DNA of 41,207 bases from Gloeobacterales cyanobacterium ES-bin-313 (GTDB lineage Bacteria; Cyanobacteriota; Cyanobacteriia; Gloeobacterales; Gloeobacteraceae). The stretch lies in contig JACMLN010000081.1 of NCBI GenBank assembly GCA_014379585.1, positions 1 through 41,207 on the forward strand, read 5' to 3'. The notes below the pieces were generated by a model. The model had not been told where the DNA came from. It did no database searches and saw only the letters and a list, made by a program, of their open reading frames with translations. Every line of letters starts with the position of its first letter. Position 1 is the first letter of the stretch. The translations under genes were made by a program, and so were the position numbers. This document shows positions 8,767 through 16,726 of the stretch, piece by piece.

Positions 8767-8913
8767 ATTGTTGAGGGCTCCGGTTTTTTTAGGATTGATG
8801 GCACCAATGCGAATGTGGGCTACGGCACCTTTTCCACTCAGTTTATTAATCTCTCGACTCTGCCTACAAACCGCTCCTATTCAGGAACAATAATAACCCT
8901 TGAGGTCGTGTAA
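8725..8913 (+). pseudogene. Possible 3' remnant of a surface-protein gene
   Basis: One frame ending at TAA 8911-8913 reads as a plausible beta-rich extracellular C-terminus (about 62 codons, including VEGSGFFRIDGTNANVGYG and a Thr/Ser-rich end), but it has no convincing start and its 5' part coincides with a terminator hairpin. What supports it as a former gene is that the sequence from its stop onward (8911-9017) is homologous to the sequence from the stop of PEP-CTERM gene 2 onward. No PEP-CTERM motif is present in the fragment. Confidence 0.3.
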
Positions 8914-9017
8914 GAAATATCTTTAAAGAAATTGATGTTGCACCAGGAATCCAGTTTTCCTGATGCAACGATTCATAGATTCCCTGTCAGCTCTATAGCG
9001 GGTTGGCAGGGAATTTT
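8911..9017 (+). repeat. Duplicated 3' UTR module, copy A
   Basis: About 105 bp that aligns along its length with 9844-9947. It contains a stem-loop at 8937-8969 (GTTGCACCAGGAA against TTCCTGATGCAAC, one mismatch) and a terminator-like stem at 8979-9014 (ATTCCCTGTC against GGCAGGGAAT) followed by TTT.GTTTT. Both copies begin at a TAAGAA containing a stop codon. Confidence 0.75.
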
Positions 9018-9255
9018 GTTTTGCTGGCAATCTGTTCTTTGCTTCCAAAGAAGTATCTATAAGATGCTAGCTAGGAAGTTTAGCGCAGAAAACTTTTGTT
9101 AGCTTTGCTTGATACTTTAAGAAAAGATTATTGTGATAGGTGTTATAGAAAACATTGTTTTTCCAAACCCGGGATTTATGCTTTCTTCAACACACTGCCT
9201 AGCTCATTCAAAATTGAATTGCTCTGAAAATGAACACTTCTTCGAGGCATGTTCT

Positions 9256-9846
9256 ATGTTCTTTCCTTGGAAAGCCTGTTTTGTAGGATTTGCGATTGCC
9301 ACGATCTTATCTCCTGCTCAACGTGTAAACGCTGCAACATTCAACTTTTCTTACTCTCAAACATTCTGTGGTGCGGCTCCAGGAACACTGGTTTGTCCCG
9401 CTAACGGTGTTGTTGGTACTGGCTCCTTCTCATTTGCAGATGGCCTGACAAACATCAGTCTGGCTAGTTTGACATCCTTCACCTTTACTGACATTATCGG
9501 CACGCTTAGTGATCGAGTAACTTTCACGCTTGCGAACTTGGGTTCCTTCTCGGCGACAGCGACGGCAGGCAGCTCACCGGCATTGAATAGTTTGATTTTC
9601 GCAACAACAAATGTTGGCTCACTGACTAGTACCGCCGGTCTTCAGGCATTCTCCGTATCGTCGTTAGCTTTCCAAGGTGGTAGCTTGCGCTCCCAAGGGA
9701 ACACGAATTCCCTGAATTCTGCGGGTCAGATTACAAACATTAGTTATGTACCTGAACCTTCTTCTGCCCTTGGAATGCTTGTCGTCGGTGCAAGTGGAGC
9801 CTTGACGCTGCTTCGCCGCCGTCGGTTGATGAGTGCTAGCAAGTAA
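9256..9846 (+). CDS. PEP-CTERM sorting domain protein 2
   Basis: Secreted surface protein of 196 residues. The ATG at 9256 is chosen because GAGG lies 8 bases upstream and a normal Sec signal peptide follows at once (MFFPWKACFVGFAIATILSP, cleavage likely in RVNAA); the frame is open back to a GTG at 9133. The body is Ser/Thr/Leu-rich beta sheet with one early Cys pair. The C-terminus has YVPEPSSALG, a hydrophobic helix and the basic cluster RRRR, a textbook PEP-CTERM signal. It is followed by repeat copy B containing its likely terminator. Role unknown; it resembles other structural or matrix-type exosortase substrates. Confidence 0.85.
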   Translation: MFFPWKACFVGFAIATILSPAQRVNAATFNFSYSQTFCGAAPGTLVCPANGVVGTGSFSFADGLTNISLASLTSFTFTDIIGTLSDRVTFTLANLGSFSATATAGSSPALNSLIFATTNVGSLTSTAGLQAFSVSSLAFQGGSLRSQGNTNSLNSAGQITNISYVPEPSSALGMLVVGASGALTLLRRRRLMSASK

Positions 9847-9947
9847 GAAACTTCAAAGAAACTGATGTTTCATGAAGAATCAAGTTTTTCTAATGTAATC
9901 ACTTATTAACTCTCTGTCAGTTTTGTAAAGGCTTGGCAGGGAGTTAG
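9844..9947 (+). repeat. Duplicated 3' UTR module, copy B
   Basis: Homologue of 8911-9017, beginning exactly at the stop codon of PEP-CTERM gene 2. The terminal stem AACTCTCTGTC (9908-9918) pairs with GGCAGGGAGTT (9935-9945) using two G-U pairs, so pairing is kept although the sequence differs from copy A. It probably acts as the gene's 3' hairpin. Confidence 0.75.
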
Positions 9948-10141
9948 TAACTATTTCTTGTTTTGCACATATCTTATTTCGCATATGGAACGATTTTCAG
10001 CATTTTATTTTGTCAAGAAAAACAGACAGTTTGAGGTAGCTTTAAACAAAGCATAACTATGCATACTTAGAGTTAGATATAGATTCAATCAACCTTTGAT
10101 TGACTTACTATTTTTCGCTACGATCCTACAGAGGTAATTTT

Positions 10142-10948
10142 GTGCTTTTCTCTCCAAGTTCCCCTGCTTTCTCTAAATTGGCTACGCGGTTCGGTGTAGG
10201 TTTCTTATCGACCTGTGCTGCCTTTCTTGTCTCCACTTCAGGAGTTCAGGCTGCAGTTTTCAGCGCAGCTGGCCCCAATACCTTCAACGGCAATAATACG
10301 GCTCTCGCCGCGACAGCCAACTTCACTGTAAGCGGTAACACTTTAACCGTCGTCCTGACTAATACTGGAACAGGGTTTATTAACGACTCAAGTAGCGTGC
10401 TCACTGGAATCTTTTTTAACATCTCAGGGGCTCCAACCCTCACAACCGGATCCGCTCTTCTGAATGGTTCGACGGTGACCCCAGGTGGTGCTGCACCTGT
10501 AGGCGGCAATGTTGGTGGCGAATGGGCTTATAGTGGCTCGCTTGGTTCAGGATCTCCTGCCCCTTACGGGATCAGTAGTTCAGGGCTTGGTTTTTTTGGG
10601 CAACCCAACTTCAATGGCCCAAACCTTCAGAACCCTGCTGCTGTAGACGGCATCAATTACGGCATTGTCAACGCTACTTACGTGAATGGCCAAGGCAATG
10701 GCGGCATCAATAGCACCCCGCTCATCCGCAATGCTGTTACTTTCACGCTCTTTGGGCTTCCGGTGGGCTTCAGCGACGGCAGCATCAACAATGTGCAATT
10801 CCAGTACGGCACCGACCTAGCTGAGCCGCGCCTTGTGGGTACGAACCCAGACGCTATTCCTGAGCCTTCTGCCGCCGTCGGAATGGTTTGCTTGGGGAGC
10901 ATTGGTGGAGCTGCTGCTCTCAAGCGCAAGAAAAATCTGGCTCGTTAA
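10142..10948 (+). CDS. PEP-CTERM protein 3, XDD-like exosortase-dependent surface protein
   Basis: Secreted protein of 268 residues. I choose the GTG at 10142: GAGG at 10131-10134 is 7 bases upstream, and a signal peptide follows (hydrophobic FGVGFLSTCAAFLVSTSGVQ, then AA). The frame itself opens at 10100. The middle contains LTGIFFNISG, similar to the LTGVFFDI-type motif of XDD-family exosortase-dependent proteins; the assignment is from memory. The C-terminus has IPEPSAAVGM, a hydrophobic segment and the basic end KRKK. The body is rich in Gly, Asn and Ser. It ends before a strong bidirectional terminator. Confidence 0.82.
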   Translation: MLFSPSSPAFSKLATRFGVGFLSTCAAFLVSTSGVQAAVFSAAGPNTFNGNNTALAATANFTVSGNTLTVVLTNTGTGFINDSSSVLTGIFFNISGAPTLTTGSALLNGSTVTPGGAAPVGGNVGGEWAYSGSLGSGSPAPYGISSSGLGFFGQPNFNGPNLQNPAAVDGINYGIVNATYVNGQGNGGINSTPLIRNAVTFTLFGLPVGFSDGSINNVQFQYGTDLAEPRLVGTNPDAIPEPSAAVGMVCLGSIGGAAALKRKKNLAR

Positions 10949-11015
10949 GGCGAAAACTGAGCAAAGACTTTCTATTGCTCCAAGTCCTAGCTAGTTCTGC
11001 AACTAAAACAGAGAA

Positions 11016-11050
11016 GCCCCACGCTTAGCAAATGCTAGGGCGTGGGGTTT
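11016..11050. terminator. Strong hairpin between convergent genes
   Basis: CCCCACGC (11017-11024) and TAGCA pair with TGCTA and GCGTGGGG (to 11047) around an AA loop, followed by TTT on the plus strand; on the minus strand the hairpin is followed by CTTCTCTGTTTT. It can end both PEP-CTERM gene 3 and the metalloprotease transcript. Confidence 0.75.
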
Positions 11051-11087
11051 CTCATTAGTCAGATGGTATGGATTGTAGAACTGAAGA

Positions 11088-13166
11088 TCAGCGGACTCTG
11101 AAGGATTTGCTGCTAGTTGTTGAACCGCTGGGGGTAATCACCTGGATCGCTCCAGTACTGGCACCACTAGGTACTGTTGTTTGGATCTGGGTGCTGGAGA
11201 GGACTGAGAAGGAAGCAGCAGCACCATTGAAGCGGACGGAAGTTGCTCCGGTGAAGCCGCTGCCGGTGATCGTGACTACTGTGCCGAACTTACCGCTACT
11301 GGGGCTAAAGCTCGAAATCGAAGGCGGTTGCGAAGCCACAGTCAGGCTGACACCGATTGGAGCAATGGTCACGCCACTGGCTGTGCCGATGACGGTCATG
11401 GCGCTGGTGCCTAAGGGTGCGTTGCTAGAAGTGCTTACCGTCAGAGTAGCAGTCGAACCGGTGGCTGGGTTGGGGGCGAAACTCGCCGCGACACCACTGG
11501 GGATACTACTCAGGCTTAAAGTGACTGGACTCGTGAAGTTAGTCCGGTTGAGGGTAATCGCGTAGGCAGCAGAACTGCCAATACCTACCGTCTGACTCGA
11601 CGGGCTGGCGCTCATCGATACAGCTGGTACAGGTGCGGGAGTGACGGTAAAGTTACTGCTCGCCGCCGAAGCGATATCGTCAGTGACGGTGAAGGGTCCA
11701 CTGCTTGCGCCTGAAGGTACTGAGCTGGTGATCTGGGTGTCGGAGTTGAGGGTGAAGCTGGCGTTCATGCCATTTAACTTGATGCTTGTTGTGCCAGTGA
11801 AACCTGACCCGTTGATGGTCACTGACTGCCCGGTATAACCGCTCGTTGGCGAGAGGGATGAAATGCTCGGTGGGGCAGCAGCAGCGCGGAAATTAGCAAC
11901 AATGGTGCGGGTGTTGTTGAACGAGAGGGCGTTATCCGCCGAAGTGGAGGCATTCGGATCAACACCAGTGGGCAGACCGCTATAAAGAATGGCTGGGTTG
12001 GAGTAGTAGTTGATCCGTGGGCAACCGACAGCACAGTTGTAAGCCATCACTGTGCGGAACTGGTTACTTGGATCTTGGTATCCGTAGGAGTAGGTATAGG
12101 AGGCAGCCCCGGAAGCGTTGGCACGGTCGTGGTTAGAACCCATGTTGTGGCCCATCTCGTGGCCGAAGCTGTAGTAGCCCGTGGCGCAGCTGTAATACAC
12201 CGTCGAATAGCCGTAACTCTCGAAACTGCTTGAAGGAGTGCCCATCTGCCATGCCAGACCGCAATACTGACCGTTGTTGATCCAGAGGCTAACCAGATCC
12301 GCTCCATGCTGATTTCTGAGAGAAAGGACGTTGTCCATCTGCCCATCAGTAGTATTTGTAATGGCATTCAGGGCATCGTTGTAAGGGCTGGCTGTGTTCT
12401 CGTTGTAGTTGACCTGCTCGGCATGAACCAGACGAACCCGCTGTATCACACCGCTATTGGTGTAGCCCTGGTTTGTTTCGGAGATACCCAGGTCGATGAG
12501 GTTCTGCATGGCGGCAGCGCCACCGACTGCTGAGGCGGCTGAGGCAGTGTAAACGACCATTACGTCAATGGTCGAACCGTTGTCTGGATTCGCACTGGTT
12601 GTCGCCGTAAGTGTGGGCGATTCTATAGTGTTTTTTCTGGAGGTCTTGTCTGGAAAAGCAACTGCTGGAATGGAGTCCGACTCGGATGGAAAGAAGCGTT
12701 GATCGATCTCTCGGACGACATGGGTTCCGTTGGGTTGATAACGGATCTGATAAAGGCGTCCATCCAAAAAGCTGATCGTTCCTGAGAGAATGTTGCCACT
12801 ATGCACGAGGATGACCTGAGCACCAGGCGCTCCTTCGATCTGACCTGTCCAAACCATACTGGAGCGTCCTTTGGGCTGTTCCACCTGGTTCAGATTTACT
12901 TGGAAACTGACATCTTCAAACAGAGGTAGCACTAACTGCCGAGTCACCTTTACACTTTTACTGGAACCAAGATCGATGGGTGCAGCTAATTGATTAAAGT
13001 CGATATTGATAGCTCTTTGACGCTTGACAGTCGGTTCGCCTGTAATGCCAGACTGGATCTTTCCTGCTCCGTTAAAGAGGCTAGCTGGCATGGGAGCAGC
13101 AAAGGCACGAGTAGGCACAAATAAACAACCAATCAGCAATAAAGAGGCGGGTAAAAAGCGTCTCAC
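11088..13166 (-). CDS. Secreted M12-type zinc metalloprotease with two TIG domains
   Basis: Extracellular metalloendopeptidase, 692 residues. The signal peptide ends around AFAA at residue 23. A propeptide-like region of about 170 residues precedes the reprolysin-like catalytic domain (about 198-428), with the zinc site HEMGHNMGSNHD at 336-347 and Met-turn VMAY at about 374. The tail has an IPT/TIG domain (about 433-508), an Ig-like beta domain (515-610) and a second TIG domain (615-692). The TIG domains share SISS.SP.SG and GSGFTG patterns. There is no C-terminal PEP-CTERM or other anchor, so it is probably released or bound through TIG domains. It faces the PEP-CTERM genes and may act on surface proteins, which is inference. 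Confidence 0.9.
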   Translation of the reverse strand: MRRFLPASLLLIGCLFVPTRAFAAPMPASLFNGAGKIQSGITGEPTVKRQRAINIDFNQLAAPIDLGSSKSVKVTRQLVLPLFEDVSFQVNLNQVEQPKGRSSMVWTGQIEGAPGAQVILVHSGNILSGTISFLDGRLYQIRYQPNGTHVVREIDQRFFPSESDSIPAVAFPDKTSRKNTIESPTLTATTSANPDNGSTIDVMVVYTASAASAVGGAAAMQNLIDLGISETNQGYTNSGVIQRVRLVHAEQVNYNENTASPYNDALNAITNTTDGQMDNVLSLRNQHGADLVSLWINNGQYCGLAWQMGTPSSSFESYGYSTVYYSCATGYYSFGHEMGHNMGSNHDRANASGAASYTYSYGYQDPSNQFRTVMAYNCAVGCPRINYYSNPAILYSGLPTGVDPNASTSADNALSFNNTRTIVANFRAAAAPPSISSLSPTSGYTGQSVTINGSGFTGTTSIKLNGMNASFTLNSDTQITSSVPSGASSGPFTVTDDIASAASSNFTVTPAPVPAVSMSASPSSQTVGIGSSAAYAITLNRTNFTSPVTLSLSSIPSGVAASFAPNPATGSTATLTVSTSSNAPLGTSAMTVIGTASGVTIAPIGVSLTVASQPPSISSFSPSSGKFGTVVTITGSGFTGATSVRFNGAAASFSVLSSTQIQTTVPSGASTGAIQVITPSGSTTSSKSFRVR

Positions 13167-13397
13167 AGTCTAAGTCCCCTGGTCGATGTGCAACTAGTGT
13201 GCCCAGGGTAGGATGCTGAAAGCTACGTGAATACTCGGCTGTACGAAGTTAGGTACTGAAACGCAAAATTCAATACTAAAGCGCAGCTGAAAATGTTTGA
13301 CAGTGATTTACTGGCACGATTTAGCGATGTTTATCTAGGGTAATTATCGTTGCAAAGTTGATAGTTTGAGATGCTCTTACTTCACTCCTGCTCCGTA

Positions 13398-13700
13398 TCA
13401 CATCATCACGATCAGCAACAACTGATTGCTCTCGCCATCTGCCGAAGTGACCCAGATCCGTCGGTCGCCAGGGAAAGCTTTTGGCTCGACGACGACGGTG
13501 ATGGTTAAAGATTCTGGCCCTGTTTCAACTGGTTGCTTGCGTTTGTTCAGCGGATCGCCAAGCATCACTTCTACGCCTCGCCCAGGCTTAACGAAAATCC
13601 CAGTAACATCAGCCAAGTTCCGCCCTTTGACCTCGGCGACGAGGGTGTCCCCAATAAAAATGGTGTCTGTAAAACTGAGGGGATCGAGGGCTGGTCGCAT
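13398..13700 (-). CDS. Small TIG-like protein, last gene of Exb operon
   Basis: A 100-residue protein whose pattern (IGDTLVAEVKGRNLADVTGI, then a beta-rich end IWVTSADGESNQLLLIV) suggests a single TIG/Ig-like beta sandwich. No signal peptide or transmembrane segment is visible, so it would be cytoplasmic unless exported by another route. The start ATG shares a base with the stop of the upstream membrane protein gene (TAATG), indicating translational coupling. It is an unusual partner for exbB/exbD. Function unknown. Confidence 0.7.
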   Translation of the reverse strand: MRPALDPLSFTDTIFIGDTLVAEVKGRNLADVTGIFVKPGRGVEVMLGDPLNKRKQPVETGPESLTITVVVEPKAFPGDRRIWVTSADGESNQLLLIVMM

Positions 13701-14008
13701 TAAAGGTTGCGCTCAGGTGGGCCTGATGGGCTGTTGTTGAACTGGCGCTCCAGCATCGCAATAATTTCTTCTCGGGTCTTGGGCGCATCGGTGCGCGGTT
13801 GAATCGGAAGCGCTCGACGGTGCGTCATACGCTTGCGATTTAAATTGTAAGAACTCACCGCTAAAGCAGTGACGGCCACCATCGCTACACAGAGGATGAT
13901 AAAGGGTGAAATCATCGCACTCGCCCGAAAAAATCGCTGTTGTCGCTCTAGTGTAGCGACTCTTTGCTCCTTGTGAGCATCTCTTTGCAAGAATGATACA
14001 TAGCTCAA
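13700..14008 (-). CDS. Small single-pass membrane protein in Exb operon
   Basis: A 102-residue protein with a basic, polar N-terminus (about 1-30), one transmembrane helix (about 32-53, ASAMISPFIILCVAMVAVTA) and a Pro/Arg-rich tail containing APKTREEIIAMLERQFNN. The ATG overlaps the exbD stop by 4 bp (ATGA) and its stop overlaps the next start. Its topology resembles a minimal TonB/TolA-like bitopic protein, but it has no TonB C-terminal domain. An alternative frame over the same bases (13713-14084) was judged non-coding. No family recognised. Confidence 0.7.
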   Translation of the reverse strand: MSYVSFLQRDAHKEQRVATLERQQRFFRASAMISPFIILCVAMVAVTALAVSSYNLNRKRMTHRRALPIQPRTDAPKTREEIIAMLERQFNNSPSGPPERNL

Positions 14009-14433
14009 CTTGCCGAGGGCTGCGTTGCAAAAGAGATCTTGCGCAAGCCAGCTTGTCGTGCTGCATCCATCGCTTTGACGACAAATTTTTGGGTGGCTTC
14101 AGAGTCCGCTTGTAGGAGCAGGACTGTCTGCTTGCTTGTTTTGGCTTCGCGCGTCAAGGTCTCGACGAGTTTGGCTTCAGGGACAATCGTGCCATTGACG
14201 GAAAATTGACCTTTTTTATCGACGGCAAGCGAGAGGGGTTTAGTCTGATCCGCTTTATCTCCAGAGGCTGAGGACGGCAACTCTACTTTGATGCTCGTAT
14301 TTTGGATCAGTGGAGCGGTAATCAACAGAATAATGACCAGTACCAAAAATACGTCAGTCAGTGGTGTGATGTTGATTTCTGTAAAGCCGCTGCGGCCACG
14401 TCTTCCACGTGCTCCTGGTCCTTGCGCTGCCAT
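14005..14433 (-). CDS. ExbD/TolR family biopolymer transport protein
   Basis: Proton-channel partner of ExbB-type motors in the cytoplasmic membrane. The 142-residue protein has a basic Gly/Arg-rich N-terminus, then GFTEINITPLTDVFLVLVII, in which Asp27 is the membrane-embedded proton-carrying Asp of the family, and a periplasmic domain with KVELPSSASG and LLLQADSEATQKFVVKAMDA. It lies 9 bp after exbB and overlaps the next gene by 4 bp. Whether it serves a TonB-dependent transporter or a Tol-like function cannot be told; no TonB is encoded in the cluster. Confidence 0.93.
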   Translation of the reverse strand: MAAQGPGARGRRGRSGFTEINITPLTDVFLVLVIILLITAPLIQNTSIKVELPSSASGDKADQTKPLSLAVDKKGQFSVNGTIVPEAKLVETLTREAKTSKQTVLLLQADSEATQKFVVKAMDAARQAGLRKISFATQPSAS

Positions 14434-14442
14434 AGTGGACTC

Positions 14443-15111
14443 CTACTGTTGTTGTAAAGAAGGGGATTCTTCCGGGAGAGCAGTGGCAGGAAGTGCCTCC
14501 ATGTCCGAAAAGTTTAAGAACAACAACTTTAAGACCTGAAAGTCATCTTCAAATTGGGCCAGAACATTCTGGAAAATGTTGTAAGCGACGACTGAGACGA
14601 TAGCAACGATCAGCCCTGCTGTGGTAGCAATGAGGGCAAAACCGATTTCTGAGGCCAACTTATTGCTCGTTGCGCCAGCGTCAGCGAAAGTTTGGAATGA
14701 GCGCAAAATCCCGACGACTGTGCCAAGTAAGCCTAAAAAAGGCGAAACTGCCCCAATCGTTCCAAGAACAGGAAGGTTCCGCTCGAATTTGCGCAACCCT
14801 AGGGCAAGGGTGATGTCAAAGGCTTTCTCGAAGTTGACACGGGGCACAGACAGCAAGCGCACGCCCTCTTCAGCCATTTCCCCTAGCACCCCACCTAGTT
14901 GCTCTGCAAGGGTGCCAGCCCCTGTCAAGTTGCCGCGCTCTAACTCCCGCTGCAGACGCACTAAGAACCGATCTACATCGCGCTTGTTGCGATTTACAAA
15001 AATAAAGCGATCCAAAATCACGGCAATCGTCAAGATTTGGCAAGCGATGAGTGGAAAAGAGATCCACCAGTCGTTGAGGATGAAACGGTAAATGTCTTGG
15101 AGAAGATTCAT
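14443..15111 (-). CDS. ExbB/TolQ/MotA family proton channel protein
   Basis: Forms the pentameric inner-membrane channel with ExbD and turns proton-motive force into movement. The 222-residue protein has a transmembrane segment near residues 15-38, a long cytoplasmic stretch, and two further helices around 108-130 and 150-178. The hallmark LPVLGTIGAVSPFLGLLGTV, then VGILRSF, is intact, and ATTAGLIVAIVSVVAYN forms the last helix. It is the first gene of a tight leftward operon with exbD and two small unknown genes, 97 bp after the M23 peptidase gene. Confidence 0.93.
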   Translation of the reverse strand: MNLLQDIYRFILNDWWISFPLIACQILTIAVILDRFIFVNRNKRDVDRFLVRLQRELERGNLTGAGTLAEQLGGVLGEMAEEGVRLLSVPRVNFEKAFDITLALGLRKFERNLPVLGTIGAVSPFLGLLGTVVGILRSFQTFADAGATSNKLASEIGFALIATTAGLIVAIVSVVAYNIFQNVLAQFEDDFQVLKLLFLNFSDMEALPATALPEESPSLQQQ

Positions 15112-15208
15112 AGCGTTCTCGGTCGAAGCTCCCTAGGCGTATGGGCAGTGGACGAACCCAAGAAACTTGAGGTTCCCAGGTGCCCTGTGCTGATTTCTCC
15201 CTATCCTA

Positions 15209-16219
15209 CTACCTGAGGTACGAGAGCGGATTGACAGCGCGACCACCCACATGAATTTCGAAGTGAAGGTGAGGACCTGTGCAACGACCTGTGCAGCCCC
15301 GCGCACCCACACTTTGACCGCGTTCGACAGTCTGTCCGGCTTTGGCCAAAACCCGAGAAAGATGGGCGTAGCGGCTTACCACGCCGTCGCCATGCAGCAC
15401 ATCCACGGCATTGCCAAAGCCACCGTGGAGCCAACCAGCAAAGATAACGACCCCAGAGCGAGCCGAAACTACAGGGGAACCGATGGGGCCAACAATATCG
15501 ATTCCTTTGTGGGGGCGGCCATGACGCATTCCATACGGGGAACCAACATAGCCCGCAACCGGCCATGCATAGCTTTTGGCGGACTTACTGTCTGTGGAAC
15601 GTAGGGCGAGCGCTTCCGAAGTCGGTTGCTTCGCGACCGTGTCTTCGTCGGGGATGACCAAGATCTGACCGCTGGACAAAAAGTCTGAGAGGCTCGTTCC
15701 TGTAGCCTGGATAATTGCTTCAGCAGAAATATTGAAGTGGGTGGCAACGCTGGCCAAGGTGTCTTTTGCCTGGACGCGGTACAGCATTGAAGCCTGGGGA
15801 GGAATCAGCAGCTTCTGGCCAGGGATCAAAGTGGTCTTCTCACCGAGAGCGTTGGAGAGCAAAATTGATTCAGCGGTAACTGCGTAGCGTTCGGCCAAAG
15901 ACTGTAAGGTATCGCCAACCACCACAACATGGGTTTGGATGCGGCTCTGGGTGGCGGCTAAATCGCTTTCATCTACGACTGAGAGGGCTGCTAAGTACTT
16001 CTCAGGTGCGTTTTGTTGGAGAACAGGCACTAAATTTACACCTGCCTCCACTCCCGGAGTTGGGCTAAGGGCGTGGACAAGGGCTAAGCCAGAAGTCGCG
16101 ATGCCCAGAAGGCAGAGGCTTGCCAAGAAATAGGATCGCTTACGAATACCTGATTGGGGAGCGGAAGCTAAATGCTTGTATCGAATGGCGATGGTAGTTG
16201 ACGACGACTCTTTGCTCAT
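15209..16219 (-). CDS. LysM-containing M23 family peptidoglycan endopeptidase
   Basis: Cell-wall hydrolase or activator of 336 residues. An N-terminal cytoplasmic/basic stretch is followed by a membrane or signal segment (about 30-50, FLASLCLLGIATSGLALVHA), two LysM peptidoglycan-binding domains (about 95-140 with VVVVGDTLQSLAERY, and 146-190 with YRVQAKDTLASVATHF), then a lysostaphin-type M23 domain. The zinc ligand pattern HKGIDI and the HLHFE motif are both present, so it should be active. It is the upstream gene of the leftward Exb block and is divergent from tolC across a 507-bp spacer. Confidence 0.93.
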   Translation of the reverse strand: MSKESSSTTIAIRYKHLASAPQSGIRKRSYFLASLCLLGIATSGLALVHALSPTPGVEAGVNLVPVLQQNAPEKYLAALSVVDESDLAATQSRIQTHVVVVGDTLQSLAERYAVTAESILLSNALGEKTTLIPGQKLLIPPQASMLYRVQAKDTLASVATHFNISAEAIIQATGTSLSDFLSSGQILVIPDEDTVAKQPTSEALALRSTDSKSAKSYAWPVAGYVGSPYGMRHGRPHKGIDIVGPIGSPVVSARSGVVIFAGWLHGGFGNAVDVLHGDGVVSRYAHLSRVLAKAGQTVERGQSVGARGCTGRCTGPHLHFEIHVGGRAVNPLSYLR

Positions 16220-16726
16220 GGGAATAATGTTCTCCGATCCTCAGCAGTCCAGGCAGTGCGATGAATCTGTAACTTGTTTAGCTCAGATTACCCTGAAACC
16301 ATACCGTATCTAGCCTAAGAAAGAGTTCATTTTGAACGGCATACGGTATTATCGCCGGACTTTGTCTGACTTCTCTCTGACTTTGTATCCGATGTAACCA
16401 TTAGGCTGATAGTGATTTTTTGGTAACTCAGTACCCCACACCAACCGAATCTGCAACTATTTGGCTTTCAACAATCTTTTGTTGATGGATTTCGTTTTTA
16501 AACGCTGATCAGGTACATTTACTTTGGGATAAGTTGGCTCAAAAAGCCTGACGCAAGGGAACATATTCTGTGCCCTTTTTCACTTCTGCTGTAAGTTCAG
16601 GTGCGTTTAGACTCACTAAAGTTCCACCGAAACATTTTCTTTAGACAAATGTGGGGTGGTGCTTCTGGAGGCGGGTTTAAGATTGCAAGCTGTGGATCTG
16701 TAATGTCTGATGTGGGGAAACTAACG
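16220..16726. promoter_or_regulatory. M23/tolC divergent spacer with paired ATACNGTAT palindromes
   Basis: No gene is supported here. Two copies of the odd palindrome ATAC-N-GTAT occur at 16301-16309 (ATACCGTAT) and 16341-16349 (ATACGGTAT), 40 bp centre to centre. They may be operators for the divergent promoters. The tolC frame is open back to 16601, but a GGGGA box at 16713-16717 marks the ATG at 16727 as the start. Confidence 0.4.

Noticed and set aside
8702-8893. 63-residue plus frame with hydrophobic start
   Set aside because: It reads through the terminator stem; the alternative frame to 8913 fits the duplicated stop-plus-3' module better.
11068-11565. 165-residue plus frame opposite the metalloprotease TIG region
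   Set aside because: Mirror of the low-complexity Ser/Thr-rich TIG coding sequence; hydrophobic Val/Leu/Pro repeats are an antisense artefact.
13713-14084. 123-residue minus frame overlapping the small membrane protein
   Set aside because: The competing frame has overlapping ATGA/TAATG junctions with both neighbours and a clean transmembrane helix; this one does not.
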